This document shows, in pieces, positions 33,719 to 41,192 of a stretch of 41,192 nucleotides of DNA (within the stretch, counting starts at the first letter, position 1; the number at the start of each line of letters is the position of its first letter). The stretch spans positions 472,942 through 514,133 of the forward strand of contig JAQBRF010000004.1 in assembly GCA_028286645.1 (NCBI GenBank), given 5' to 3'. The position numbers and the translations under genes are program-made. Source of the stretch: Candidatus Nomurabacteria bacterium (GTDB lineage Bacteria > Patescibacteriota > Minisyncoccia > Phycocordibacterales > UBA5272). The notes below the pieces were generated by a model. The model was not told where the DNA came from. It worked only from the letters and a program-made list of their open reading frames with translations, and did not search any database.

Positions 33719-35047
33719 ATGATTTTACGGCATACCCCTGGAAGGCTACTTCTGTTGATTGTAGACTGTTTAATCCTCTTTTTATCCTTATATTTAGCCA
33801 TACTAGCGAGATCAGGAAACACTCCTTCCTATGAGGTTTTTTTGAATTTCGTCCCATCATTCTCTATTATTATTGCGGTTACTGTGGCGGTATTTTATAG
33901 CTATGGCCTTTATGACAAACCCACTCTTCGTCTGATCCGCGAACTTAGTAAAAGAATTCTCACAAGCCAGGGACTCGCCGCCTTTGGTGCCGTTATATTA
34001 TTTTATATTCTTCCGGTTCTGGGAATTGCGCCAAAAACCATTCTCCTTATATATATAATAATCTCTTCCATACTGATGACTATTTGGAGGCAGTTTGCTT
34101 TCTATATTGTCCTTCACTATAAGAAGCAAAAAAGCATAATCATAGGCTCTGGGAATACTTTCGTCGCATTGGTGGATGAGCTATCTCGAAATCCGCACAC
34201 TGGAATTACTCTGATATCAGTAATTGATGTAGATCACTATGATATGTCACGTTTAAAAAACGTACTAAAAACTACCCGGCCTAATTCTGTAATAATAGAC
34301 ATGCGCGACGAGAGGATTAAATCATACTTTGATACTTTATATTCAGAGCTTTTTGAAGGGCAAGCCGTTCTAGATATCGTGGACGTTTACGAAGACGTTT
34401 TCGATATGGTTCCGCTTGATCTCATTAACCAAGAATGGGTATTTAGATACATCAGCACCGCACAGCGCTATGATGGGATAAAAAGATTTATTGATCTTAT
34501 ACTTTCTATACCAATTGGTATCTTTACTTTAATTCTTTATCCATTTGTATTTATTTCTATAAAACTGGAAGATAACGGTCCGATTTTTTATCACGAAGCG
34601 ATTAGAGTAGGAAGGCATGGGAAGATTTTTAAAATGTATAAGTTTAGAAGCATGGAGCATAAGCCCACAAATGAATTATTGGAAACCAAGCAAATTACTC
34701 GTGTAGGAAGTTTCTTAAGAAAGACTAGGCTTGATGAATTTCCTCAAGTTATTAATTTAATACGTGGCGATGTTTCATTGGTCGGACCGCGAGCGGAAGC
34801 ACCAAACCTCGTAGAGGAATATGCTCGCACTCTCCCCTTCTATAATATCCGCCATGTTGTACGCCCAGGGCTCTCCGGATGGGCGCAGATTCATCAGTAT
34901 GAGGCTCCGAAGTTTGGAATAGATGTTGAAAAGACTTCCACCAAGCTTGCATATGATTTGTATTACATTGAACACTCTACTCTTTTACTTGATATCGCGA
35001 TTATTTTAAAAACAGCAAAAGTTTTGTTAAGCAGAAGCGGAGTGTAG
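33719..35047 (+). CDS. Polyprenyl-phosphate sugar-phosphate transferase (WbaP/ExoY type)
   Basis: The ATG at 33719 gives 442 residues; a longer frame begins with TTG inside the inverted repeat. Four or five membrane segments lie at about 8-125. A Rossmann-like region (about 135-230) follows, then the bacterial sugar transferase domain with FKMYKFRSM, TRLDEFPQVINLIRGD, SLVGPRAE and RPGLSGWAQI. It starts a glycan by moving a sugar phosphate from a nucleotide sugar to undecaprenyl phosphate. It lies divergent to the GT4 gene across a perfect inverted repeat. Confidence 0.93.
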   Translation: MILRHTPGRLLLLIVDCLILFLSLYLAILARSGNTPSYEVFLNFVPSFSIIIAVTVAVFYSYGLYDKPTLRLIRELSKRILTSQGLAAFGAVILFYILPVLGIAPKTILLIYIIISSILMTIWRQFAFYIVLHYKKQKSIIIGSGNTFVALVDELSRNPHTGITLISVIDVDHYDMSRLKNVLKTTRPNSVIIDMRDERIKSYFDTLYSELFEGQAVLDIVDVYEDVFDMVPLDLINQEWVFRYISTAQRYDGIKRFIDLILSIPIGIFTLILYPFVFISIKLEDNGPIFYHEAIRVGRHGKIFKMYKFRSMEHKPTNELLETKQITRVGSFLRKTRLDEFPQVINLIRGDVSLVGPRAEAPNLVEEYARTLPFYNIRHVVRPGLSGWAQIHQYEAPKFGIDVEKTSTKLAYDLYYIEHSTLLLDIAIILKTAKVLLSRSGV

Positions 35048-35140
35048 GACAGCGTGTAGAAAGTAGCGTGTAGCGGGTAGATAAATTCAAATATAAATCT
35101 AGTTCCAAGTTTCCAATTTTAAGTAAATACCACAAACAGA
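35048..35140. repeat. Low-complexity GTAG-rich spacer
   Basis: GTGTAGAAAGTAGCGTGTAGCGGGTAG follows the transferase stop in pieces of this word, like GTAGAAAGTAG between pheT and the four-helix gene (21041-21060). Nothing coding is seen. Confidence 0.4.
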
Positions 35141-35178
35141 AAAGCCCCACACTAAGATTGCGCTTTTCTGTGTGAGGC
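35137..35178 (-). terminator. Terminator of the 45-aa membrane microprotein
   Basis: The stem GCCTCACAC/GTGTGGGGC on the minus strand overlaps the stop codon and is followed by TTTTCTG. An alternative pairing AGAAAAGC/GCTTTTCT lies within it. Confidence 0.65.
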
Positions 35179-35315
35179 TACTTTAGATGTCCGGAATAAA
35201 ACGCCAGGCTTAGCCCGATAGCGAGAATGAAGGCGACCTCGGTCACCGTCCCCCGCCATGAAAGCGGGAAAATCTTGTTATACAAACTGCCGGCAGTGAT
35301 AAAAAGCTGATACAT
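35178..35315 (-). CDS. 45-residue single-pass membrane microprotein
   Basis: The ORF begins MYQLFITAGSLYNKIFPLSW and has one membrane helix (about 25-41, VAFILAIGLSLAFY), ending GHLK. GGAGGAG lies 4 nt before the ATG, one of the strongest ribosome sites in the window. TTTACT and TAGTAT upstream could be a promoter, and a terminator overlaps the stop. Topology is probably N-in with a short outside tail, or the reverse. No family recognised. Confidence 0.72.
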   Translation of the reverse strand: MYQLFITAGSLYNKIFPLSWRGTVTEVAFILAIGLSLAFYSGHLK

Positions 35316-35389
35316 GATCTCCTCCAGCTTATGTAGTTCACTTTAATACTACAACTCTGGGCATAAAAGTAAATAGCAGAATTTTACTT

Positions 35390-36004
35390 CTAAATCCACC
35401 CCTTTTCTTCTAAAAATCCTTTTACTTTTATAAAAATCTTTTCATGTCCTTGAGCGTTAGGATGAATACCGTCCTCGAAATCACTTGGGGTGAGAACGCT
35501 ACCCATATTTAAAAATAAGACATTATTATTTTCACAAACTTTCTGCATAACTTTGTTGTATCTTTCTATTTCACTATTCAAATAATAAATATCATCCCAA
35601 GGCACTGGTGCTGTTTTACTATCATCCACTTCTTTATACCCTATAAATATGACATGTTTCGTAATGGCTTTTGCTTTTTTAAGTATATTTTCAATGTTAT
35701 CTTCAAAGTTTTCTATAGAGATATTATTCGGTCCGTTTTTGCCAACCAAATAGGAATCATTCCCTGCTGTTTGAAATATTAAGGCATCACATTCACGAAC
35801 TTTAGATTCATTTTCAAATCTCTCCAAGATTAAAGAGCTGTCTCCGCCGGATATACTTTGATTGTAAATATTCGGAGTATCTATAAAATCATTCCGGTTA
35901 GCAAGATGTAGCCATAATCGATTTGCCCAACCTCCTTTCTCCTTATCCCATGCTCCCCACGCAGTACTATCACCAAAAACACAAATATTTTCGATTTTAT
36001 TCAT
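35390..36004 (-). CDS. SGNH/GDSL hydrolase
   Basis: The 204-residue protein has block I CVFGDSTAWG with nucleophile Ser13, block II Gly in SGGDSS, block III Asn82 in GNDSY, and block V DGIHPN (Asp178, His181). These make a full SGNH active site. It lacks a signal peptide, so it is a cytosolic esterase or deacylase. TGA-TATAAT (36011-36016) lies 6 nt before the ATG. Substrate unknown. Confidence 0.9.
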   Translation of the reverse strand: MNKIENICVFGDSTAWGAWDKEKGGWANRLWLHLANRNDFIDTPNIYNQSISGGDSSLILERFENESKVRECDALIFQTAGNDSYLVGKNGPNNISIENFEDNIENILKKAKAITKHVIFIGYKEVDDSKTAPVPWDDIYYLNSEIERYNKVMQKVCENNNVLFLNMGSVLTPSDFEDGIHPNAQGHEKIFIKVKGFLEEKGWI

Positions 36005-36051
36005 ACATAAATTATATCAATAATTCCTTATTTTCTAGGAACTTTTGCCTA

Positions 36052-36080
36052 TTGACTTTTACATCCATATGTGATATACT
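36052..36080 (+). promoter_or_regulatory. Strong promoter of the GC-rich 158-aa orphan
   Basis: TTGACT (36052-36057) and TATACT (36075-36080) with a 17-nt spacer. Confidence 0.85.
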
Positions 36081-36137
36081 GATAAAGTTCTATCTTAATT
36101 ATATTCACGGGAAGTTCATCCTAGAATCCCTCTGGGT

Positions 36138-36166
36138 TGCCTCTCGTGAACAACGAGAGAGGTGAG
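36138..36166 (+). promoter_or_regulatory. Hairpin covering the ribosome binding site
   Basis: CCTCTCGT and ACGAGAGAGG pair around loop GAACA. The 3' arm contains the AGAGAGG ribosome site for the ATG at 36169. Melting or binding of the arm could control translation. Confidence 0.5.
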
Positions 36167-36168
36167 CC

Positions 36169-36645
36169 ATGGGTTCTTTTAACCGCCGTAGCGACTACCA
36201 GATTCGCTTGTCGCAGGCGACATGGAGGACGCATTATGACTTAGGGAAATCCGGCCACGTGCTGGAAGAAGCGGCGATCGAGAAGTTGTCGCCAACTGCG
36301 CGCGACGGGTATACGTCTGGCTGGGCGAAATTCTTCGGAATGTCGCCCGAGCCGATAAAACCTGCGCCACCGCGTATGACTCGCGAAGAAGAAAACCGCG
36401 CCCAGTACGAGCGCGGGAATCACATGGGGAGGGAAGCTGAGTCAACCGGGAATTACCTACCGGAAGACTTGCTCTCTAAGTGCCATCCCGAGTTCGTTCG
36501 CGGGTATCACGATGGGGAGCGCGCCAGCGATCCGATAGATGATGACGTGGATTGGGTGGACAGTTACTTGGACCGCCCACTCACGTCGGAAGAAAATCGT
36601 CTCGCCGACATCGCAGCTGAATATAGAGTGGATCCAGAGTATTAG
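36169..36645 (+). CDS. Orphan 158-residue soluble protein, GC-rich
   Basis: The protein is charged and lacks membrane segments. Two related phrases, RDGYTSGWAKFFG and HPEFVRGYHDGERA, suggest an internal repeat of a helical module of the form GY..G. The C-terminal part is acidic. Base composition is clearly GC-rich against AT-rich flanks. It has a consensus promoter, a leader hairpin over the ribosome site and a UUCG-loop terminator. It forms a self-contained unit. No family recognised. Confidence 0.72.
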   Translation: MGSFNRRSDYQIRLSQATWRTHYDLGKSGHVLEEAAIEKLSPTARDGYTSGWAKFFGMSPEPIKPAPPRMTREEENRAQYERGNHMGREAESTGNYLPEDLLSKCHPEFVRGYHDGERASDPIDDDVDWVDSYLDRPLTSEENRLADIAAEYRVDPEY

Positions 36646-36654
36646 GATCTGTAA

Positions 36655-36690
36655 CGGGAGGCCTTCGGGCTTCCCGCTTTTTATTTTGTT
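36655..36690 (+). terminator. UUCG-loop rho-independent terminator
   Basis: CGGGAGGCC-TTCG-GGCTTCCCG followed by CTTTTTATTTT. The stem is 9 bp with one G-U pair. Confidence 0.92.
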
Positions 36691-36702
36691 ATACTTCTAA
36701 TT

Positions 36703-37023
36703 ATGAAACAGTTTGGAGAACAGCCCGGGACGCAAGAGCCTGACATTCACGAAAAAGACACCAGAAGACCTTTAACTGCTCAGAAAATGAAAGGAGTTGC
36801 TCGAGAGGTTTTTCCTCAAGGAGCAGATACCCCTATGGAAACAGTAAAAGAAAATCTTTCTACTGCAATGAAGAAACTCAGTCTCAACCCCAGTGACAGA
36901 CTGGATAGAAATAGATTTAAACATGGCCTCCTTGCGGGATTTACGTATGTATTTGGCCAAGATACAAATGATCTTTTTCTTTCAATATATAACTGGCAAC
37001 CAGAAAGTGAACAAGATTATTGA
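36703..37023 (+). CDS. Orphan 106-residue protein
   Basis: The protein is hydrophilic with a disordered, charged N terminus (to about 30) and a helical region with MKGVAREVF, ending GLLAGFTYVFGQDTNDLFLSIY. TGT-TATACT (36690-36695) lies 7 nt before the ATG, which supports a leaderless start right after the previous terminator. It converges on the HAD-like gene and overlaps it by 7 bp. No domain recognised. Confidence 0.6.
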   Translation: MKQFGEQPGTQEPDIHEKDTRRPLTAQKMKGVAREVFPQGADTPMETVKENLSTAMKKLSLNPSDRLDRNRFKHGLLAGFTYVFGQDTNDLFLSIYNWQPESEQDY

Positions 37024-37406
37024 GAAATGTCTTTTTCTAGAAACCTCTTTAGTGCTTTCAAATCTTTTTTATCAAAGTCGTAGTAATAAGTTTTTATTCC
37101 TACAGACTGAGCACTTTCCACCGCTTTAAGATTATGTTCAAAGTAAATAACCTCTTCCGGTCTAAGATCATAATGCTCCAACATTTTTTTATAATATTCT
37201 GGATCTGTCTTTTCTGGATTATGTTTTAAAGTAAATAATTCATAGGGCATATTTCTAAGCCCAAATTCATCCATTTGATTATCATCGGCACCGGTGAGAA
37301 TTATTTTTCTACTCGGATATTGTTCCAATAAATCATGCATTGGTTTATAAATACCTTCTTCTTCAATCACGAAACAATCAACTGCGTCGACTAATATTGT
37401 TTTCAT
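37017..37406 (-). CDS. HAD-like protein with altered catalytic motifs
   Basis: The 129-residue protein has the shape of a small HAD fold: VDAVD (Asp7, Asp10) for motif I, ILTGADDN (Thr38) for motif II, a Lys near 66-74, and VIYFEHNLKAVESAQSVGI for motif IV. EHN replaces the usual D-D pair, so metal binding and activity are uncertain. It has no large cap domain. TGA-TATAAT (37414-37419) lies 7 nt before the ATG. Confidence 0.7.
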   Translation of the reverse strand: MKTILVDAVDCFVIEEEGIYKPMHDLLEQYPSRKIILTGADDNQMDEFGLRNMPYELFTLKHNPEKTDPEYYKKMLEHYDLRPEEVIYFEHNLKAVESAQSVGIKTYYYDFDKKDLKALKRFLEKDISQ

Positions 37407-37445
37407 ATTTATGATTATATCATTTGCGCCCTTTAGCTGCGTCAG

Positions 37446-37567
37446 CCTTGGCTACAAATTGCATCAATTTCAAGGCGCGGGAAAGTGAGCGAGGAGCCGT
37501 ACACACAAGTACGGTGACGAACGAGCTGGGGCTCGCAACAAAGAAAGTGAGGTAATTTTAGCCGAGG
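37446..37567. repeat. 122-bp palindromic element with terminal inverted repeats
   Basis: The ends GCCTTGGCTACAAATT and AATTTTAGCCGAGGC are imperfect inverted repeats. Inside, CGTAC/GTACG and GCGAG/CTCGC pairs let the whole element fold into one long hairpin. The right end supplies the last codons and stop of rodA. It looks like a MITE- or REP-like element, or a strong terminator region. Confidence 0.6.
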
Positions 37568-38685
37568 CCAACAAACTCGTTGCGAGTCTGATACTTATGC
37601 CCCCCTCGCGAATACCTATACATCCCCACACACATACCCAGGGCTACTGCTTCCGCCAGCAAATGCGATCCTCCATAACTCATAAGCGGCAACGGTATGC
37701 CTGTTACTGGCATTATGCCGATATTCATACCAATGTTTATGGCAATGTGCGCCAAAAACCAAATCAGCACGCCATAAGTAAATAATGCTTCAAATGTTGA
37801 ATCTGCCACAAGCGCATACCTTGCAAGCTTATAAAGTAATATTAAATAAAATATCAAAAGCAAAAGTGCCCCGACAAATCCCCACTCTTCAGCATATGCG
37901 GCAAAAATGAAGTCAGTTTTATATTCGGGCAAGAAGTTAAGCCGCGACTGAGTTCCGTAGCCTATTCCCTTGCCGAATAATCCGCCAGACCCTACTGCGA
38001 TGGTGGACTGATAGGCGTTGTACCCTGTTCCTCGAAGGTCCTGCAGAGGATAAATAAAATTCATAATGCGGGCTTTTTGATATGGCTTAAAGGCAAAGTT
38101 CCACCCTATAAGAAATGTAATGGCTCCGATTGCAATCACGGCAAATAAATGCCTTTTCGAAATTCCAGAGATAAGCACCATGCCCAACCATATAGCAAAA
38201 AGTATCATGGCGGACCCGAGGTCAGGCTGGAGCAAGACAAGAACGAATGGAATAAAAGCATAAATTCCAGAGATGATAATATGCTTAATATTTGCGATCT
38301 CAATATGACGCCGGGAAAAATACTTGGCAAATAAAATAATCAGACCGAGCTTCATAAGGTCAGATGGCTGAAAAGCAATTCCGCCTAAAGAAAACCAAGA
38401 TTGCGCACCTTTAGAAACATGTCCTAAAACGAAAAGAAGTGTGAGCACCGCCAAAAGAAAAATATAAATCCCGAACACGATTCTGGTTTGTTTTAAAAAT
38501 CTATACTCAAATCGTGAAGCAAAAAGAAACGCAAGCAATGAAACTATAATCCAAACCCCCTGCTTAAAAGCATAGTTATCCTGTCCATTAAATGAGCTCA
38601 TTGTGAAAAGTCCGGCAAGCAGTATGCAAATCATAGAGACAATAAATGTCCCTTCTACTCCGCGGAAAAGTTGTAAAAATCTCAT
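37558..38685 (-). CDS. rodA: RodA-type SEDS peptidoglycan glycosyltransferase
   Basis: The 375-residue polytopic protein has about ten membrane segments. SEDS landmarks are QSWFSLGGIAFQPSDLMKL, LLQPDLGSAMI, NFLPEYKTDFIFA and GIPLPLMSYGGS. It polymerises lipid II with a class B PBP, which is not in the window. It is preceded by the Cys-rich membrane protein (3-nt gap). Its last residues GLG and stop lie in a palindromic repeat. FtsW is the alternative, but sequence and size fit RodA better. Confidence 0.92.
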   Translation of the reverse strand: MRFLQLFRGVEGTFIVSMICILLAGLFTMSSFNGQDNYAFKQGVWIIVSLLAFLFASRFEYRFLKQTRIVFGIYIFLLAVLTLLFVLGHVSKGAQSWFSLGGIAFQPSDLMKLGLIILFAKYFSRRHIEIANIKHIIISGIYAFIPFVLVLLQPDLGSAMILFAIWLGMVLISGISKRHLFAVIAIGAITFLIGWNFAFKPYQKARIMNFIYPLQDLRGTGYNAYQSTIAVGSGGLFGKGIGYGTQSRLNFLPEYKTDFIFAAYAEEWGFVGALLLLIFYLILLYKLARYALVADSTFEALFTYGVLIWFLAHIAINIGMNIGIMPVTGIPLPLMSYGGSHLLAEAVALGMCVGMYRYSRGGHKYQTRNEFVGLG

Positions 38686-38688
38686 AAG

Positions 38689-39456
38689 CTACTTTGTATT
38701 TAGGAATGGATCAAGAATCGGATAAATACTTATCTTCGTGGGAACTACATTAAAAGGAGTTCTCCATGTAAATACAACTTGTTTGGATTCTTCTTTATCA
38801 AGCAAAGGGATAATGGTTTCTCCAGTAGCGATCGCGTTATTATGCGAATCATACACGACCACTCTTACGGGTAAATTATTTATAACAATGCGTTTAGTGT
38901 TTGTAAGAGTTGCATATACGCGAGGGATAGTGCCAGCTTCATATTTTATATTTGATTGGCGGATAGTAGGAGAAGCAGGGTTTTCATTTACTTTAAAATG
39001 AGGTCCGTCTACAACTTCTGCCGTTACCTGAGAAGGAGCGCGGCTAAGAGAGATGTTTTGGCGTACGATGGGAAAATCACTATCAAGAGGTGCTGTTGTG
39101 CTTCCAGAAATCGTCATAGCTTTCTGCCCGCTTTCATCATAAAGAACGAAAGAATACCCAACTGCGCGCGGAGTATTATCAATATTTTTATTTGTTACCA
39201 TCATTACTAAATCATAGGAGCTAGAAGAAGTTTGCAGAGCTCGTGACCAAAGTACTTTTAGTGGAACAACCTCTTGCGCACACCTTAAAGCACATAATCC
39301 TCCGCAATCTACTCCTGATTCGTAGCCGTTTTGCTTGCCGTCATTACAAGTGGGTGTCGGGAAAATAGTTCCCCAGAAAAGATAAAGACAAATAATAACC
39401 ATAATAACAATTGCCAAAATTCCATAAACGATCTTTCTTCTTGTGGACCAATTCAT
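38689..39456 (-). CDS. Anchored extracellular protein with a Cys knot-like motif
   Basis: The 255-residue protein has a membrane anchor (about 8-30). A motif CNDGKQNGYESGVDCGG plus CxxxC follows (about 37-60), a cysteine pattern I associate with exported Patescibacteria proteins. Two beta-rich regions then follow (about 65-150 and 165-250), like FxLYD-type domains. TGA-TATACT (39464-39469) is 7 nt before the ATG. It is coupled to rodA and may act in the envelope. Confidence 0.7.
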   Translation of the reverse strand: MNWSTRRKIVYGILAIVIMVIICLYLFWGTIFPTPTCNDGKQNGYESGVDCGGLCALRCAQEVVPLKVLWSRALQTSSSSYDLVMMVTNKNIDNTPRAVGYSFVLYDESGQKAMTISGSTTAPLDSDFPIVRQNISLSRAPSQVTAEVVDGPHFKVNENPASPTIRQSNIKYEAGTIPRVYATLTNTKRIVINNLPVRVVVYDSHNNAIATGETIIPLLDKEESKQVVFTWRTPFNVVPTKISIYPILDPFLNTK

Positions 39457-39509
39457 AAAAATTAGTATATCAGATATTAGCTGTTAGATTTTAGATAAAT
39501 TATCACGAG

Positions 39510-39542
39510 AAATAGCACGAAACGGTTGGTTTCGTGCTATTT
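39510..39542. terminator. Hairpin after the rRNA operon
   Basis: AAATAGCACGAAAC/GTTTCGTGCTATTT is a 14-bp perfect stem with a 5-nt loop. It lies after the 5S genes on the minus strand. The tail is not T-rich, so termination strength is uncertain. Confidence 0.55.
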
Positions 39543-39663
39543 ATGAAATCTATTATTTAACATCTAATGCGCAATCTTAATTCCTTCTTAAGTTCTTTGT
39601 TCTCCCGACAAGCTACTTTCCCAAATAAATTTAGTATGCACGCTTCCGTCGGGTTTAACTTCG

Positions 39664-39851
39664 TTTTCTGTTTAATTAATTTCAAACAGTTTTCAAATAC
39701 TTAGTTCTGGCGGCAAGCTACTTTCCCAAATAAATTTAGTATCATCGCTGCAGCAAGGCTTAACTGCTCTGTTCGGAATGGGAAGAGGTGTGACCCTTGT
39801 GCCAAACCACCAGAACAAAGTATTTGAATTCGTTAATTAATTAAACAGAAA
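39664..39851 (-). other. 188-nt insert in the outer 5S rRNA
   Basis: The ends are perfect 17-nt inverted repeats TTTCTGTTTAATTAATT and complement. A second pair, TTCAAATACTT/AAGTATTTGAA, flanks the inner 5S, so the insert folds as a long processing-type helix with a whole 5S at its tip. The boundary is uncertain by 1-2 nt. Confidence 0.8.
39704..39816 (-). rRNA. rrf: Inner 5S rRNA, complete
   Basis: The 113-nt 5S has helix I GTTCTGG/CCAGAAC, GGGTCACACC, CCGAACAG in loop C, AGTTAAGCC and GATACTAAAT. It looks canonical and is probably the functional 5S. Confidence 0.95.
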
Positions 39852-39901
39852 CTGTCCGGAAGCGGATGGGTGTGACCCCAAAGCCAAATCAGGAGAACAA
39901 A

Positions 39902-40010
39902 AAACTCAAAAGTTTTTAATTTTTGAATTTTCTTGTATGTGTAAAATAAACACTCTTTACACATCTAAACTATGAAATAGACACGCACACATACCTAGTC
40001 ATAGGTATGT
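39902..40010 (-). other. 23S-5S transcribed spacer
   Basis: An AT-rich spacer with TGTGTAAA/TTTTACACA and ACATACCT/AGGTATGT hairpins. No tRNA is present. Confidence 0.6.

Positions 40011-41192
<1,182 letters not shown>

Larger units (their letters stand above)
39599..39898 (-). rRNA. rrf: Outer 5S rRNA, interrupted in loop C
   Basis: The 5' part (39852-39898, 47 nt) has GGGTCACACC. The 3' part (39599-39663, 65 nt) has AGTTAA, AAGCG and a tail identical to the inner 5S. The ends pair as GTTCTCC/GGAGAAC. Removing 39664-39851 leaves 112 nt, against 113 nt for the inner gene. The break lies after GGACAG, in loop C. Confidence 0.82.

Overview
The window looks like part of a reduced genome of the Patescibacteria (Candidate Phyla Radiation), most likely a parcubacterium. 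This rests on gene content and style rather than on a database match. Aminoacyl-tRNA synthetases are trimmed: ThrRS lacks the TGS domain, PheRS alpha lacks its N-terminal coiled coil, and PheRS beta lacks the EMAP-like tRNA-binding domain. The 23S rRNA carries a group I intron, gene spacing is tight, and many small orphan proteins are present. The code appears standard: murC ends at a TGA that overlaps the murD ATG, and prfA is present.

Layout. 1-1,200 (minus): 5' part of an M3 oligopeptidase gene and two microprotein units. 1,400-7,970 (minus): TrmH-type methyltransferase, an anchored lipid-free surface protein, a DUF1993 protein, two paralogous PKD/Ig-like surface proteins, a PAS-GGDEF diguanylate cyclase and a PRTase-like protein. 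8,250-10,200: tRNA-Ser(GGA), a small membrane protein, htpX and lemA. 10,410-12,950 (plus): thrS and a methyltransferase. 13,000-24,270 (minus): an orphan, gyrB, then a long cluster read as thioredoxin-like, GT2, pheS, four-helix-bundle protein, pheT, C39-like protein, murC, murD. 24,478-26,520: tRNA-Thr(UGU) with a tRNA-derived direct repeat, then the rpsB-tsf unit. 26,550-29,000: three orphan genes, each with its own promoter and terminator. 29,000-33,600 (minus): prfA, rpmE, a coiled-coil lytic transglycosylase, rplY and a GT4 glycosyltransferase, with a divergent polyprenyl-phosphate sugar transferase (33,719-35,047, plus). 35,140-39,460: a membrane microprotein, SGNH hydrolase, two orphans, a HAD-like protein, a palindromic repeat, rodA and a cysteine-rich membrane protein. 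39,500-41,192 (minus): the 3' end of an rRNA operon.

Most unusual points. (1) One 5S rRNA gene lies inside another: a complete 113-nt 5S sits in a 188-nt insert in loop C of a second 5S whose exons sum to 112 nt. (2) PheRS beta carries an in-frame NlpC/P60-like domain, with Cys, His and His in the expected places, inserted in its B5 region; the next gene is a C39-type papain-fold protein and the following two are murC and murD. (3) The 23S rRNA has an ORF-less group I intron after the nucleotide equivalent to E. coli U2593. (4) Two expression styles coexist. Most conserved genes have a TGn-TANNNT -10 box 6-9 nt before the start codon, which predicts leaderless mRNAs. A set of orphan, often GC-richer genes has a -35/-10 promoter, a leader, a Shine-Dalgarno sequence and usually a hairpin terminator.

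Together the recognisable genes cover translation (thrS, pheS, pheT, rpsB, tsf, prfA, rpmE, rplY, rRNA, tRNAs), cell-wall synthesis and remodelling (murC, murD, rodA, lytic transglycosylase), envelope glycans (GT2, GT4, sugar-phosphate transferase), DNA topology (gyrB) and membrane proteostasis (htpX, lemA).
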